From assembly GCA_018333785.1 (NCBI GenBank), contig JAGXSU010000057.1:1-64000 (forward strand): a DNA stretch of 64,000 nucleotides, read 5' to 3'. Each line of letters starts with the position of its first letter. Within the stretch, counting starts at the first letter, position 1. Of this stretch, positions 55,030 through 63,516 are shown one piece after another. The stretch comes from Methylomicrobium sp. Lineage in GTDB: Bacteria; Pseudomonadota; Gammaproteobacteria; Methylococcales; Methylomonadaceae. The notes beneath the pieces are model-generated. The model had not been told where the DNA came from, made no database searches, and was given only the letters and a program-made list of their open reading frames with translations. Position numbers and translations under genes: made by a program.

Positions 55030-56546
55030 CGGTGGCTCTTCTGGTTTGGGAGTCTCCCGTAAGTTTCGGCCAACTTACAGAGCCTTGCTTGGTGGGCTTC
55101 CGTGAACTGGCCTTCCTTGAGCCGCCAGCGCCACCCGTTGATTTTTCCTGGACAATTTGTTCTTGCAGAGTTATCAAGCTCAAGTACATCTTGCATGAGG
55201 ATGATCACGGTGTCGGCAATGCTCATGTAGGCAAGCCTATGGATGTTCCATAGAATTTCCTCTGGCATAATTGTGTTGGTGTATTCCATTGCTCGGTCCC
55301 TTATTTCGGGGTGACTTTCGTGGAGATAGCTCTGTAAGGTCTCGTTATCGTGGGTACTGGGATAGACTACATTCCGGTGAGTTTTGTAGTTGTGGGGAAG
55401 GTGCTCGTTGTGCAGTTTGCCGTCGAAGGCGAATTGCAACACCTTCATCCCTTGCCATCCGATTTTCTCCAGCACATCCTGCACTTCTGGAGTTATTATC
55501 CCGAGGTCTTCAGCCAAGACTGTTCCTCCCTCTTCCTTCGCAGCGGCATCGATTGCCTCTGCTATGGCGAGCCCGGGAGCGTCTTCCCACCTGTTAAGGT
55601 AACGCTCCTCCGGTCGTGCGTGGATTTTGTAGAATCGTCTCAGCCCGATGAAATGGTCGATTCGGATGATGTCATAGAGGCGTGCGTTTCTTTTAATCCT
55701 CTTTTTCCACCAGCTGAAATTTTCTCTTTCCATTTCCGCCCAATTGTAGAGCGGGTTTCCCCAGCACCGTTCCGTGTCTGCGTACGCATCCGGCGGAACA
55801 CCCGCAGCGGCCTTCGCCTCGCCATCTTCATCCACTTGAAAAAGGTGGCGTTGTTCCCACACGTCAGCACTGTCCAGCGACACGTAGAGGGGACAGTCAC
55901 CGATGATCGCTATTCCGTTTTTTGCTGCATTGGCCTTCACGGCCTGCCACTGGGTCTCAAATTCAAATTGACAGAACTTCCAGAATGCGACTTCGTTCGC
56001 GAGAGCCCTTGTGTATTCTTTTTTGGCACCCCTGTCTCCACGCCGGATCGCCGCTGGCCATTCCATCCACGGTTTATCTCCATGGTAAACCTTAATTGCC
56101 CGGTATAGGCAATAGCCCTCAAGCCACTCCGCGTTTTCCTCTTCGAAGCGTTCTGCTTCCTTGGTCTTCCCCACTGTTTGGGCTCGGACGAATGCTTTTT
56201 GCAGGATAGGCCGCCGCGTTGCGTAGATTCTTCCGTAGTCTATTGTGTCGCTTTGATCGACGAGCGGCACAATCTCATCCTCTTTGAGAAGTCCCTTGCT
56301 TACGAAAATGTCGAGATCGATGAAGTAGGGATTTCCGGCGAATGCCGAGCATGACTGGAACGGGCTGTTGCAGGAGGGGGTCGGCAACATGGGCAGCACT
56401 TGCCAGTATTGCTGCCCAGCATTCTTTAGTTCCCGAAGGAACTGGTGCGCCGCTTCCCCAAACGTCCCAATTCCATAGCGTGAAGGGAGCGCGCTGATTG
56501 GTAACATGATTCCAGCACCGCGCCGGTCAAGTTTCGGTAGTTTCAC
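55026..56546 (-). CDS. malQ: 4-alpha-glucanotransferase
   Basis: 506 residues from GTG 56546, the length usual for MalQ; the frame is open for 55 codons further upstream (to 56711), but these do not look like MalQ. Motifs in order: GIMLPISALPSRYGIGTFG, FAGNPYFIDLDI, NGIAIIGDCPLYVSLDSADV, GVPPDAYADTERCWGNPLYN, YDIIRIDHFIGLRRFY (catalytic Asp), GGTVLAEDLGIITPEV (catalytic Glu), and STHDNETLQSYL (catalytic Asp). It remodels alpha-1,4-glucans (maltodextrin, glycogen). Being the first gene of a coupled operon of sugar-nucleotide genes is unusual. A Tn3 inverted repeat lies 26 bases beyond the open frame. Confidence 0.92.
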   Translation of the reverse strand: MKLPKLDRRGAGIMLPISALPSRYGIGTFGEAAHQFLRELKNAGQQYWQVLPMLPTPSCNSPFQSCSAFAGNPYFIDLDIFVSKGLLKEDEIVPLVDQSDTIDYGRIYATRRPILQKAFVRAQTVGKTKEAERFEEENAEWLEGYCLYRAIKVYHGDKPWMEWPAAIRRGDRGAKKEYTRALANEVAFWKFCQFEFETQWQAVKANAAKNGIAIIGDCPLYVSLDSADVWEQRHLFQVDEDGEAKAAAGVPPDAYADTERCWGNPLYNWAEMERENFSWWKKRIKRNARLYDIIRIDHFIGLRRFYKIHARPEERYLNRWEDAPGLAIAEAIDAAAKEEGGTVLAEDLGIITPEVQDVLEKIGWQGMKVLQFAFDGKLHNEHLPHNYKTHRNVVYPSTHDNETLQSYLHESHPEIRDRAMEYTNTIMPEEILWNIHRLAYMSIADTVIILMQDVLELDNSARTNCPGKINGWRWRLKEGQFTEAHQARLCKLAETYGRLPNQKSHR

Positions 56547-56736
56547 CTCGGTGTTTGGTTTTTGTGTATCCCGCCTTAGCGTATCGCCTTGCATGACGGC
56601 ACCACCATTTTGCAAACAACCAACGGCTTGTCCATAAGGTGTATCCCAGAAGTTAATTCTTCTTTGATTTGTTTGACTAGGTGTTGGCTTATCTCTCAGA
56701 AATTGATTCATAAATGATTCTCTGTCGCGTAACTAA

Positions 56737-56774
56737 GGGGTTTGAAGTCCAAAGGTACGAAAACGTACGTTAGC
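56737..56774 (+). mobile_element. Tn3-family 38-bp inverted repeat
   Basis: Starts GGGG and contains ACGAAAAC and ACGTTAG at the same positions as the known Tn3 38-bp end (GGGGTCTGACGCTCAGTGGA then ACGAAAACTCACGTTAAG). A second copy in the same orientation is at 58513-58550. The GGGG edge faces the malQ operon, so the transposon body would lie to the right, where a resolvase remnant is found. Confidence 0.75.
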
Positions 56775-56903
56775 GGCTATAGTCAGTATATTTAAGTTAA
56801 ACCCGCCTTTTAATTCCAACAAAGACCATTAAAACTCAATAGGACTATCTGAAAGCTGGTTTACGGGTACAGCCGACATACATGTAAAAATAGGACATAG
56901 CGA

Positions 56904-57263
56904 CTAATCTAACCCGCCAGACCCAATTTTGTCGCCTTCTTTAGCTTTTTTCGTAGACGCAAGGATTCGATAGACGGTAGCCTCCCCGATGTTCAACTGC
57001 CTGGCAATCTTGGATTTTGCTAAACCACTTTCGGCTAGACTAACGACTTCTTGACGTAACTCTGCGGCCAGTGGTGTCCGACCTTTATACTTTCCTGCTG
57101 CTTTAGCTTTAGCCACACCTTCTCTTTGCCGCTCCAGCATCATTTCCCGCTCGAATTGGGCTACACCGCCCAAGACTGTCAGCATCAGTTTTCCGGTTGG
57201 GGTCTGAGTGTCCATGCCGAGATTAAGAATTCGTAAGCCAACCTGTTTTTGCTCCAGTGTTTT
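56904..57263 (-). pseudogene. serine resolvase/invertase C-terminal remnant
   Basis: The frame reads KTLEQKQVGLRILNLGMDTQ and then TPTGKLMLTVLGGVAQFERE, MMLERQREGVAKAKAAGKYK and a final helix-turn-helix (GLAKSKIARQLNIGEATVYR), the second half of a Tn3-type serine resolvase. The catalytic N-terminal half with the nucleophile Ser is gone; homology stops near 57264, where an inverted-repeat element begins. An internal ATG at 57215 would allow a 103-residue DNA-binding piece. Confidence 0.85.
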
Positions 57264-57677
57264 AATGATGGGTAAATTTAAACAAACGTCAGCATTGTTT
57301 CATAGGATTTTTTGCAATGCCGCGTCTGGCGTTGCTTTGAGCCACTTTTTAGTTCCCCAAAAAAATGCCAGTTTTTGATAGCTAAAATTGGGAAGTGGGA
57401 AATTGACGCTGAGCCTTATGGACTGTGGCTTTCCGTAATTTCCAATGGAACTTTAGTGCAAACTTCTCCGAAAGTGCGTTGGATTTTCTGAAAAAAGCCA
57501 GGAATACTTATTATAAACAATAAGTTGTGCGTACTGCATGTGGAAACAATTTTGTTTCTGTTCTATCTGCATTCAAACCATTGTTTTACTTTGAGTATTA
57601 AGCATTCGCCGAAGTTTATCAACGCACTTTCTGAGAGGCTTGCTTTAGTGTCGTTTGTTTAAACTCACCCATCATTG
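57264..57677. mobile_element. 414-bp inverted-repeat element in the resolvase gene
   Basis: The ends 57264-57288 and 57653-57677 match as a 25-bp inverted repeat (AATGATGGGT...TTTAAACAAACG, 2 mismatches). A second, imperfect inverted pair, containing GAAAGTGCGTTG and its complement, lies inside (57450-57482 and 57619-57652). There is no transposase. The left end truncates the resolvase gene. Confidence 0.6.
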
Positions 57678-57730
57678 CTGAATTCACGGATAAACCCTAT
57701 GAAACTTTAGAGCCTTTTGTTGATTAGCAC

Positions 57731-57905
57731 CCAGATATCCATATGCCACTCAAAATACCGCATTTTCATCTCTCAAAACTGTCTTCTGAAATAAATTCCC
57801 AAAAGCTTGATTGATCCGATGAGTTTTGGGAGACGCGGAGCATAGTCATCTAAAGTGGCTTTTGCTTATATGTCGTCAAATTGTAACTTCGCTCCCACTG
57901 GGCCA
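57731..57905 (-). repeat. partial inverted copy of the 4.65-kb miniature element
   Basis: The reverse complement of this segment matches 4653-4825 at about 84 percent by eye, starting with TGGCCCAGTGGGAGCGAAG and including GCAAAAGCCACTTTAGA, TCCCAAAACTCATCGGAT and ATTTATTTCAG. Only one end is present. The element family therefore occurs in two states on this plasmid, 53 kb apart. Confidence 0.75.
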
Positions 57906-58105
57906 ATCAAGATTAATGAACACGAAATGTTATTGCAGTCCGAGTTATGCACTGGACAGGAAAAGCAGGATTCCGCTATCGTGAAAAAGAAAAAGAGAGA
58001 TTAGAGAACGTGGTTGCAACTATTAGTGCCTGTTTTGATTTCAAACCACTATAATTATGGGCGTAAAAAATCACAAGGCTAACCGCCAAGGCAAGTGAAA
58101 AGTAT

Positions 58106-58471
58106 ATGTCTATATTAGACCTCAAAAATATCGACTTAGACAAATTGCTATATCAACTGGATACTGCACTCAAAATTAATATCGATTCCGATCTTGAATC
58201 AAATAAGGATAAAGAGCAGATTAAAGCCATTATGTATTTGGTACATGCGAAACTGATATTGCTACGCGCATTGAACAACAAACATTTACCCGTTCAGGAC
58301 GGTGAGTTATTAGCATCTAGCAATACTATTCGTGACGCGCTTGAAAATGATCCCACTGTGATGTTTTTTAAAGATGAAGAATTTTGGGCAGAACATAGTG
58401 AAAAGTTTGCAACAATGAACTCTGATGAGCGTCGGGAATTTTACAAACACAAAAATGCGGACTTCCATTAA
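58106..58471 (+). CDS. hypothetical protein
   Basis: 121 residues from ATG 58106. Helical and charged (LDLKNIDLDKLLYQLDTALK, QIKAIMYLVHAKLILLRAL, KDEEFWAEHSEKFATMN), likely a soluble helical-bundle protein. No domain recognised. It is flanked by element remains on both sides. A purine-rich AAGTGAAAAGT precedes the start, weak as a ribosome site. Confidence 0.5.
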   Translation: MSILDLKNIDLDKLLYQLDTALKINIDSDLESNKDKEQIKAIMYLVHAKLILLRALNNKHLPVQDGELLASSNTIRDALENDPTVMFFKDEEFWAEHSEKFATMNSDERREFYKHKNADFH

Positions 58472-58512
58472 GTGTAGCGATGTTTGCAGGCCGCTACAAT
58501 TAGCTTGGTCAA

Positions 58513-58550
58513 GGGGGTTGAAGTCCAGTGGGACGAAAACGTACGTTAGC
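58513..58550 (+). mobile_element. Tn3-family 38-bp inverted repeat, second copy
   Basis: 28 of 38 positions match the classical Tn3 end by eye, including GTGG, ACGAAAAC and ACGTTA; it differs from the copy at 56737-56774 at only a few places. It is in the same orientation as that copy. No transposase gene is found to its right, so it is a relic. Confidence 0.75.
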
Positions 58551-59077
58551 GTCCAACTAAATTCTATTTGCAGCAAAAAGCCATTACGGAACGATAATAA
58601 TATTTTCTGAAGGCTGGTTTAACGGCCTGAGTTGCCCCATCATGACCTGTTCCGCCAGTGTAAATGAGTAATTGCGTATTCTGATTTATTTGAACACCCA
58701 TTGTAGTCAATTTGAACAGCTATTCCAGCATCTTCAAAACCGTTCCTGGAAAATCCCAAAAGCGTTCAGCTTAAATCGGGATCGGTGTTCAACTTCGATC
58801 AGAATGACTGTTCAGATTAGGCCAGAATATTCCTTTTCATGATAGGACGACTTGATACAGTCAATTTTCGCGTGGTTCGAGAACAATTATCGGAACCCGC
58901 TTGAGAGTATAGCAACGGCTCTTTCCGTCCGCCAAAACGCATGGACATTTCCCGGCCGATAAACACCAACCTGAATTCTCTTTTGCTGTCTTTTTGTTTG
59001 CTCTACAAAAACAAACTACAATAAGAACAAATAGAGAACATAATGGCGCTTTAACACACCTCAAACCACGATAACCC
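58551..59077. other. gene-free stretch with short repeated words
   Basis: No gene. Words such as TTTGAACACCCAT, TTTGAACAGCTATT, GTTCAACTTCGATCAG and GTTCAGATTAGG recur between 58690 and 58830; they resemble the repeated ends of IS21-like elements, but this is a weak match. The last 100 bases before umuD contain no canonical LexA box. Confidence 0.35.
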
Positions 59078-59512
59078 ATGCACAGCTTTCCGGACAATAT
59101 CCTCTTCCTTGCACGCACACTGATGCCGGTGGCCTTGCCGCTGTTTTCCGGTAAAGTCGCCGCCGGTTTCCCTTCGCCCGCCGATGATTATGTTGAAAAA
59201 ACGCTGGACTTAAACGAGCTGCTGGTACAAAAGCCCGCCGCGACGTTCTTTGTCCGCGCGGAAGGCGAATCGATGCTCGGTGCCGGCATTCATCCCAATG
59301 ACATTCTGGTCGTCGATCGGTCAATCGAGCCGGTACCGGGCAAGATTGTGATTTGTGCACTGAATGGGGAATTGGTGGTGAAGCGGTTGAGACGCCAGAC
59401 AGGGCAATGGCTGTTAGGTTCGGAAAACCCGGCCTATCAGGATATCGTTCTTCTCGAAGAGCTGGAGGTGGTTATATGGGGCGTGGTCACGAGCGTGATT
59501 CATCCGGTGTGA
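59078..59512 (+). CDS. umuD: UmuD-like SOS protein
   Basis: 144 residues from ATG 59078. The self-cleavage site lies in AAGFPSPADD (Ala-Gly), the catalytic Ser in VRAEGESMLGAGI, and the Lys in NGELVVKRLRRQ; the order and spacing match UmuD/LexA-type proteases. UmuD' partners UmuC as DNA polymerase V subunits in error-prone repair. No umuC follows: the next 150 bases hold only short frames, then a convergent gene. It is therefore a lone plasmid umuD that might work with a chromosomal UmuC. Confidence 0.9.
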   Translation: MHSFPDNILFLARTLMPVALPLFSGKVAAGFPSPADDYVEKTLDLNELLVQKPAATFFVRAEGESMLGAGIHPNDILVVDRSIEPVPGKIVICALNGELVVKRLRRQTGQWLLGSENPAYQDIVLLEELEVVIWGVVTSVIHPV

Positions 59513-59659
59513 TGCAACCGAAGACTTTAGAAACACAAGTCAGAATGGATTTCGCAGCGCTACACGACGGATTAGCGGGGGTGAAATGCTCTTAAAATAC
59601 ATGGCCGTTGACGACCCCAAGGCGACATTTGAAGCTTTGTGCTCGACTGCAGTCTATTG

Positions 59660-60295
59660 TTAGCTTTCGACTTCATATTGTTTCAAAAATTTACCATATA
59701 CCATTAAAGCATCATCCAGTTGTTTTTGGTTTTCTAAGCGGTTTAGATCAGATTCAGAGGCATATAGCATTTCTATCATTTCGCTGAAATATTTCCTATA
59801 CCCATCATATTTCTTCCAGCTCACGGGATAGTTGCAATTTTTATGATAACTGTAAGAGCGAAAAACGTGCTGATCCGCAATTGGATACTCTAGAGGTTTG
59901 CTTATGTGGAAAACAAATATTTCCCATATAACCCCGTTTGGAAAAAACTGGCTTGTTATTTTCTTGAACTCTTCAGGGTTGACTTCTGACCTGCGGAACG
60001 AGTTTATAACTGACAGCTTCGATAAAACTCGGTCTACCCTATGGTTAGAGGCGCCCTCGTTAGGGCCGCTAAATATTGTATTTGTCAAATATTTGGGGTC
60101 TTTCCATCTCAGCAAATTGACAACATTTGATTTTGTTAAATCGTTATCAATATTAATCTCATGAAAATAATCAATTTCTTCTTCTGAGCCGATCTTCTTT
60201 ACAGAATACTTATAATAGGCGGACCAGAAATTTACGAATTTCCTCAAATTGGAAAGATTATATTCAGCAAATTTTGCTGGCTCAAGTGTGTACAC
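59660..60295 (-). CDS. hypothetical protein
   Basis: 211 residues from ATG 60295. Rich in Tyr, Phe, Lys and Glu (FVNFWSAYYKYSVKKIG, EEEIDYFHEINIDNDL, WKKYDGYRKYFSEMIEMLY), with no signal peptide and no recognised motif. AT-rich compared with its neighbours, and bounded by a GC-richer stretch at 60300, which suggests separate transfer. I recall similar stand-alone proteins from integron or defence contexts but cannot identify a family. Confidence 0.5.
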   Translation of the reverse strand: MYTLEPAKFAEYNLSNLRKFVNFWSAYYKYSVKKIGSEEEIDYFHEINIDNDLTKSNVVNLLRWKDPKYLTNTIFSGPNEGASNHRVDRVLSKLSVINSFRRSEVNPEEFKKITSQFFPNGVIWEIFVFHISKPLEYPIADQHVFRSYSYHKNCNYPVSWKKYDGYRKYFSEMIEMLYASESDLNRLENQKQLDDALMVYGKFLKQYEVES

Positions 60296-60376
60296 ATAGT
60301 CTCCTAGAAAGCTAACGTGGAAGTGAGCGGGCTGCGGGGCTTTTCGCGCAGGTCCGCTCGACTGCCGGGTTGGGCG

Positions 60377-60800
60377 TCATCCCACCTGCTCACTCGGTGG
60401 ATAGCGATCGTACTTCGGCAATTCGTGCGCATGCTCCATCCAGATGATGCGCTCTGCGACTTGAATATGAATTCGTGCTGGTACGGCATCTGGCTCGTCG
60501 TACGTTGCGCTCTGAACGTCAATTAGACCGGGTAGAATAGAAGCATTCTCGTAGAAAAGCCCTGTCCCGCAGTCTGGGCAGAACTGCCGTCGGCCATGTT
60601 GCGATGACTCGTAAGTCTTAGGTGCGCCCTTCGTAATCTTGATGGCCTCATGGGGATACATGGTCCATCCCACCATTGGAGCGCCGGAGTGCCGCCGACA
60701 GTCAGAACAATGACATAGCGCATGAGTCAGCGGCTCGCCTTCAACTTCGTACCGAATGGCTCCGCCATGACAACCGCCAGGAAGTTATATATGGACATAT
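60377..60800 (-). pseudogene. GFA-family (glutathione-dependent formaldehyde-activating-like) gene with frameshift
   Basis: From a missing-base point near 60780 the frame reads GGCHGGAIRYEVEGEPLTHA then LCHCSDCRRHSGAPMVGW, RQFCPDCGTGLFYEN, IDVQSATYDEPDAVPARIHI and ends near 60377. This is a near-complete GFA zinc-binding domain; the first cysteine pair is GGCHGG instead of the usual CxC. The likely ATG (60800) is in another frame; adding one G to the GG run at 60776-60784 would join them. GFA proteins bind glutathione adducts. The gene is probably non-functional as read. Confidence 0.65.
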
Positions 60801-60893
60801 AACGCCCCCGCCGTTAAGCATCGATCACAAAAAGCTTTCTTAATGGCGTGCATTTTGTGGATGTAGGCGGCCTGCAAACGGTTTTCTGGTGCA

Positions 60894-62179
60894 TTAGGCA
60901 TAGCGGTATCCATCGGGTTGTTGAAGTAATTTGTAATATTTGGCGTTGGCCGTAATTTTGGCGGGCTTACCCTTGCGAGTCACTCGAATATCGAGTCGGC
61001 CGTCGGCGCGAATGCCGGCCAGGTTTCCCCGCCAGCGTCCCGCATATTTGCCGGTGGGCTGATCCAGTTCGACATAGGCGCCGATTTTGAAGCCTTGGTA
61101 GTCGGTGCAGGCCCGAGCCGCACCGCGCGGAAAACCGAACCGGTCGCGTTTCTGGTTGAGCCGGGTACCGTGGCCGGCGCACATGACGTTTAGCGGTTTT
61201 ATCGAGGGCACATGCAAAACATCCACATACCCCACGCAGGCGGCATCGGCCCAATGGCTTTTGGCAATACCCAGGCGAGAGCGATTGAATTTGGTTTGGC
61301 CGCCTGTGCCTGTGTCGACAGGCAAGCCAATGGCTTTCAATGCGTTGAACAAAGCCCAACGGGTGCTGTTGACGGCGGCGGCATCTTTGAGAGGGGTATT
61401 GGTTTGGCTCAGAATCCTTTTCAACAGGTCGGGCTTGCGTTTCAAGAACTGCTCGACGGGCTGTGCGCCTTTCCGACCGTTGCAGTCGTGGCAAGCCAAG
61501 GTCAAATTGGACACCCGGTTCGAGCCGCCATTGGCCTTGGCAACGATATGCTCAACTTCCAACGGCAAATCGCTTTTTCCGCAATAGGCGCATTGGCGGC
61601 CCCATTTTTCCAACAGGTACTCGCGGATCTCGTAACCGGCCAGCGTGCCTTGTTGATACGCCACACCCGTGATGTCCGGGTTTTGCATCAACTGCATGTC
61701 GAAGCGGACCAGTTCCTGAGCGATGGCCGTTACCGGCACAAATTTCAGTAACCGAGTTACCCAGGTCATCGTCGTGTCTACCCGGTGCTGCAAGGAAGGA
61801 GCCAGCCATCCGGCCGGTGTCGGTTATTGAACCGTGGTGCCCGATAGCGGGTATGACGTTGCCGGCGTCCACGGCGGTAGGCCCGTCGATCGGCAAGCTC
61901 ATTCCGGATCATTTGCCCGCGATGGTTGAGTTCGATGCCCGCCAAAACGGTCGAGCCCCGATTGAAATCGCCTACTAAGGCGATGCCGGTGGTTTTTGAG
62001 CCGGGATCGAGCTTGAGCGTGACGGGCTGAACGGTGCCGCCCACACGGTCCTTCAAAATGATCGTCATCGGAAACCGCCGGAACACGGCGGCCTTGCCGT
62101 TGGACAGCAGGCGTCTTGCGCGTGCCGGATGGCATGGCATCAAAGGGTTGCGCCGACTGTCGAGAACCAAAATACGCAT
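60894..62179 (-). pseudogene. iscB: IscB RNA-guided nuclease gene with one frameshift
   Basis: Two frames join at about 61800. The first (ATG 62179) has the RRXRR start VLDSRRNPLMPCHPARARRL, RuvC-I with Asp in KLDPGSKTTGIALV, and RRGRRQRHTRYRAPRFNNR. One missing base (17 instead of 18 in GGCTGGCTCCTTCCTTG) shifts into LQHRVDTTMTWVTRLLKF, RuvC-II Glu region AIAQELVRFDMQL, the HNH motif CAYCGKSDLPLEVEHIVAKA then CHDCNGRKG, and RuvC-III with His and Asp in KSHWADAACVGY. The total is ~428 residues, the usual IscB size. All catalytic residues survive. Without repair or frameshifting no full protein is made. Its guide RNA is directly upstream. Confidence 0.88.
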
Positions 62180-62183
62180 AGTG

Positions 62184-62415
62184 TTCCTAAAAAGTTTGAA
62201 CCTTACGGTTCGTTCTGGAGAGGTTGCCCGCTCCGTAACGTGTGCCTCGCCCGGTTATGAAGAGTTTTTACCGGCGGCACGGCCCGTTGCCCTGGCCCCG
62301 TGCTGTTTAACCGCCTGCCGCAGCGCCCGGAGCCGGCAAAACCCCGGGGTGCCTGTTTCGCCGCGAGGATTCACGGCATTTCTTCATAACGTCTCCCGTG
62401 CATCACGGGGAGCTG
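62184..62415 (-). ncRNA. HEARO / omegaRNA of IscB
   Basis: Directly 5' of iscB on the same strand and very structured. A perfect 10-bp closing helix pairs GTTATGAAGA (plus 62381-62390, read on the minus strand) with TCTTCATAAC (plus 62254-62263). GC-rich internal helices include CACCCCGGGGT and GCCGTG-region pairs. A hairpin CTCCCCGTG-CACGGGAG (62393-62412) precedes it. GAACCGTAAGGTTC near 62196-62209 closes the 3' side before the iscB ATG. Location, size and fold match the HEARO RNA of IscB loci. The guide segment would be beyond 62413 on the minus strand. The 5' end is not fixed. Confidence 0.75.
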
Positions 62416-62706
62416 GTTGAGTCTTAACCCGATACCGCTGGGCTAATTTTGAAGCCTGAGTTTTCAAACACGGATGACTGAAGACTCAGGCGACACCAGG
62501 AACTCAACTTAGTTTCATAATTTCTACCTCCTACAAGTAATGACATCTGCACGATGCCACGAAATCTGACGCCCAACAAGTTATTAATCTGTTCACAGTA
62601 TATCTACCATGAAAACTGGGTCGCAACAGTAAACTCGTGAACTGCAAGGATTGCCCCCTTCCGTATATCATTCAAACTGAGCCAATAGGTGAAATTGGAG
62701 GGTGTC
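62416..62706. other. gene-free stretch including possible omegaRNA guide end
   Basis: Contains the presumed 5' end and guide of the omegaRNA near 62413-62440 and short TGAAGACTCAG / CTCAG repeats, then AT-rich sequence. No gene seen. Confidence 0.35.
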
Positions 62707-62814
62707 ATGTTGACCGTTACCGCATCCTTAAGTCAGGCGTTCGAGTCGCAGCTTAGTTTACGCAACATTCCGGACCAGCAACGCCGTGATTTTCATAAGT
62801 GGCTTAGGTTTTAA
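62707..62814 (+). pseudogene. truncated start of an integrase/recombinase gene
   Basis: ATG 62707 follows a perfect GGAGGG. The 35 codons read LSQAFESQLSLRNIPDQQRR then FHKWLRF, the N-terminal SAM-like core-binding start of tyrosine recombinases of the integron/XerC type, which normally continues YLDFC. The frame ends at TAA 62812-62814, where a different sequence begins, so the gene was cut 35 codons after its start. Confidence 0.6.
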
Positions 62815-63516
62815 CTGGATTTTGACCCAAGCCTAATCATTGGTGGCAATGACTCACTTTGCCGTCAGTGATCAAAGATATTTTTTTGGCCGTTTGGTTG
62901 AGGTCGCCAATGGCTGCATTGTAGTAATTCAATTCCAGAATCTGGCTTCGGCAGAATGGAAGCTTTGGAGAAACGCGAGCGTCAAGAATAAAATGAGTCG
63001 TAACAAGACGGTATAATCCAACCCAACCCAACCCAACCCAACCCAACCCAACCCAACCAAGCCAAGAGCTATCCAAAGTCAAATTCCAACCTCTTTTAGC
63101 AAATAGCCGTTCTTTGAATCGCTTCATACGCTAGAGGATTGCCTATTGCGGTTGTCCATTATTTCCATCAGATCATAGGTTTTGCCGCTATCTCAAAGCC
63201 TAGTCAACAACTGGTTCTGGTCTTTGTTCAGCCAGTTGCATAGCAGTAATGACGCCATTTGAATCTGGGTCAAGTCCCGGGAGGCCGGTTCGAATTAAGC
63301 CCTCCATGCAGCAACAGCATCGAGCGCTTCTGCTGCTACCCAGTCTGCATAATTGGCGCAAAACAGCGAGTAGCTGTGAAAGTCGTCGGTATTGGCAAAA
63401 AATGCGCAAAAAAAAATCGAAAGGGGCCGAAAAACCGCGTCTTTCACCTCGATGCAAAACAAATCACTGCTATATGATTAATCTTGTGTTTTAGTGAAAA
63501 AACCAGGAGATCATTT
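62815..63516. other. gene-free stretch with pentamer array and dispersed repeat
   Basis: On the minus strand a 96-codon frame (62837-63127) reads through the pentamer array as WVGLG repeats; its remainder (ARVSPKLPFCRSQILELNYY) may be a transposon fragment, but the whole is not a convincing gene. Bases 62996-63091 match 32534-32599. Frames at 63200-63500 are not convincing. The last bases carry AGGAG (63503-63507) for traC. Confidence 0.45.
63018..63057 (+). repeat. (CCAAC)8 pentamer microsatellite
   Basis: Eight perfect copies of CCAAC between GTATAAT and CAAGCC. The related sequence at 32.5 kb lacks the expansion. Pentamer arrays shift reading frame on slippage, but no gene here clearly depends on it. 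Confidence 0.9.

Noticed and set aside
55350-56108. 252-codon plus-strand frame
   Set aside because: It is the antisense shadow of malQ, which has full catalytic motifs on the other strand.
59600-59660. umuC start after umuD
   Set aside because: No frame with the UmuC/Y-family opening is present; only short frames follow.
63018-63057. CRISPR-like or iteron role for the CCAAC array
   Set aside because: Unit is only five bases with no spacers and no cas genes; it is a microsatellite.
62837-63127. 96-codon minus-strand frame with WVGLG repeats
   Set aside because: The repeats come from the pentamer array and the rest looks like element debris; no start signal.
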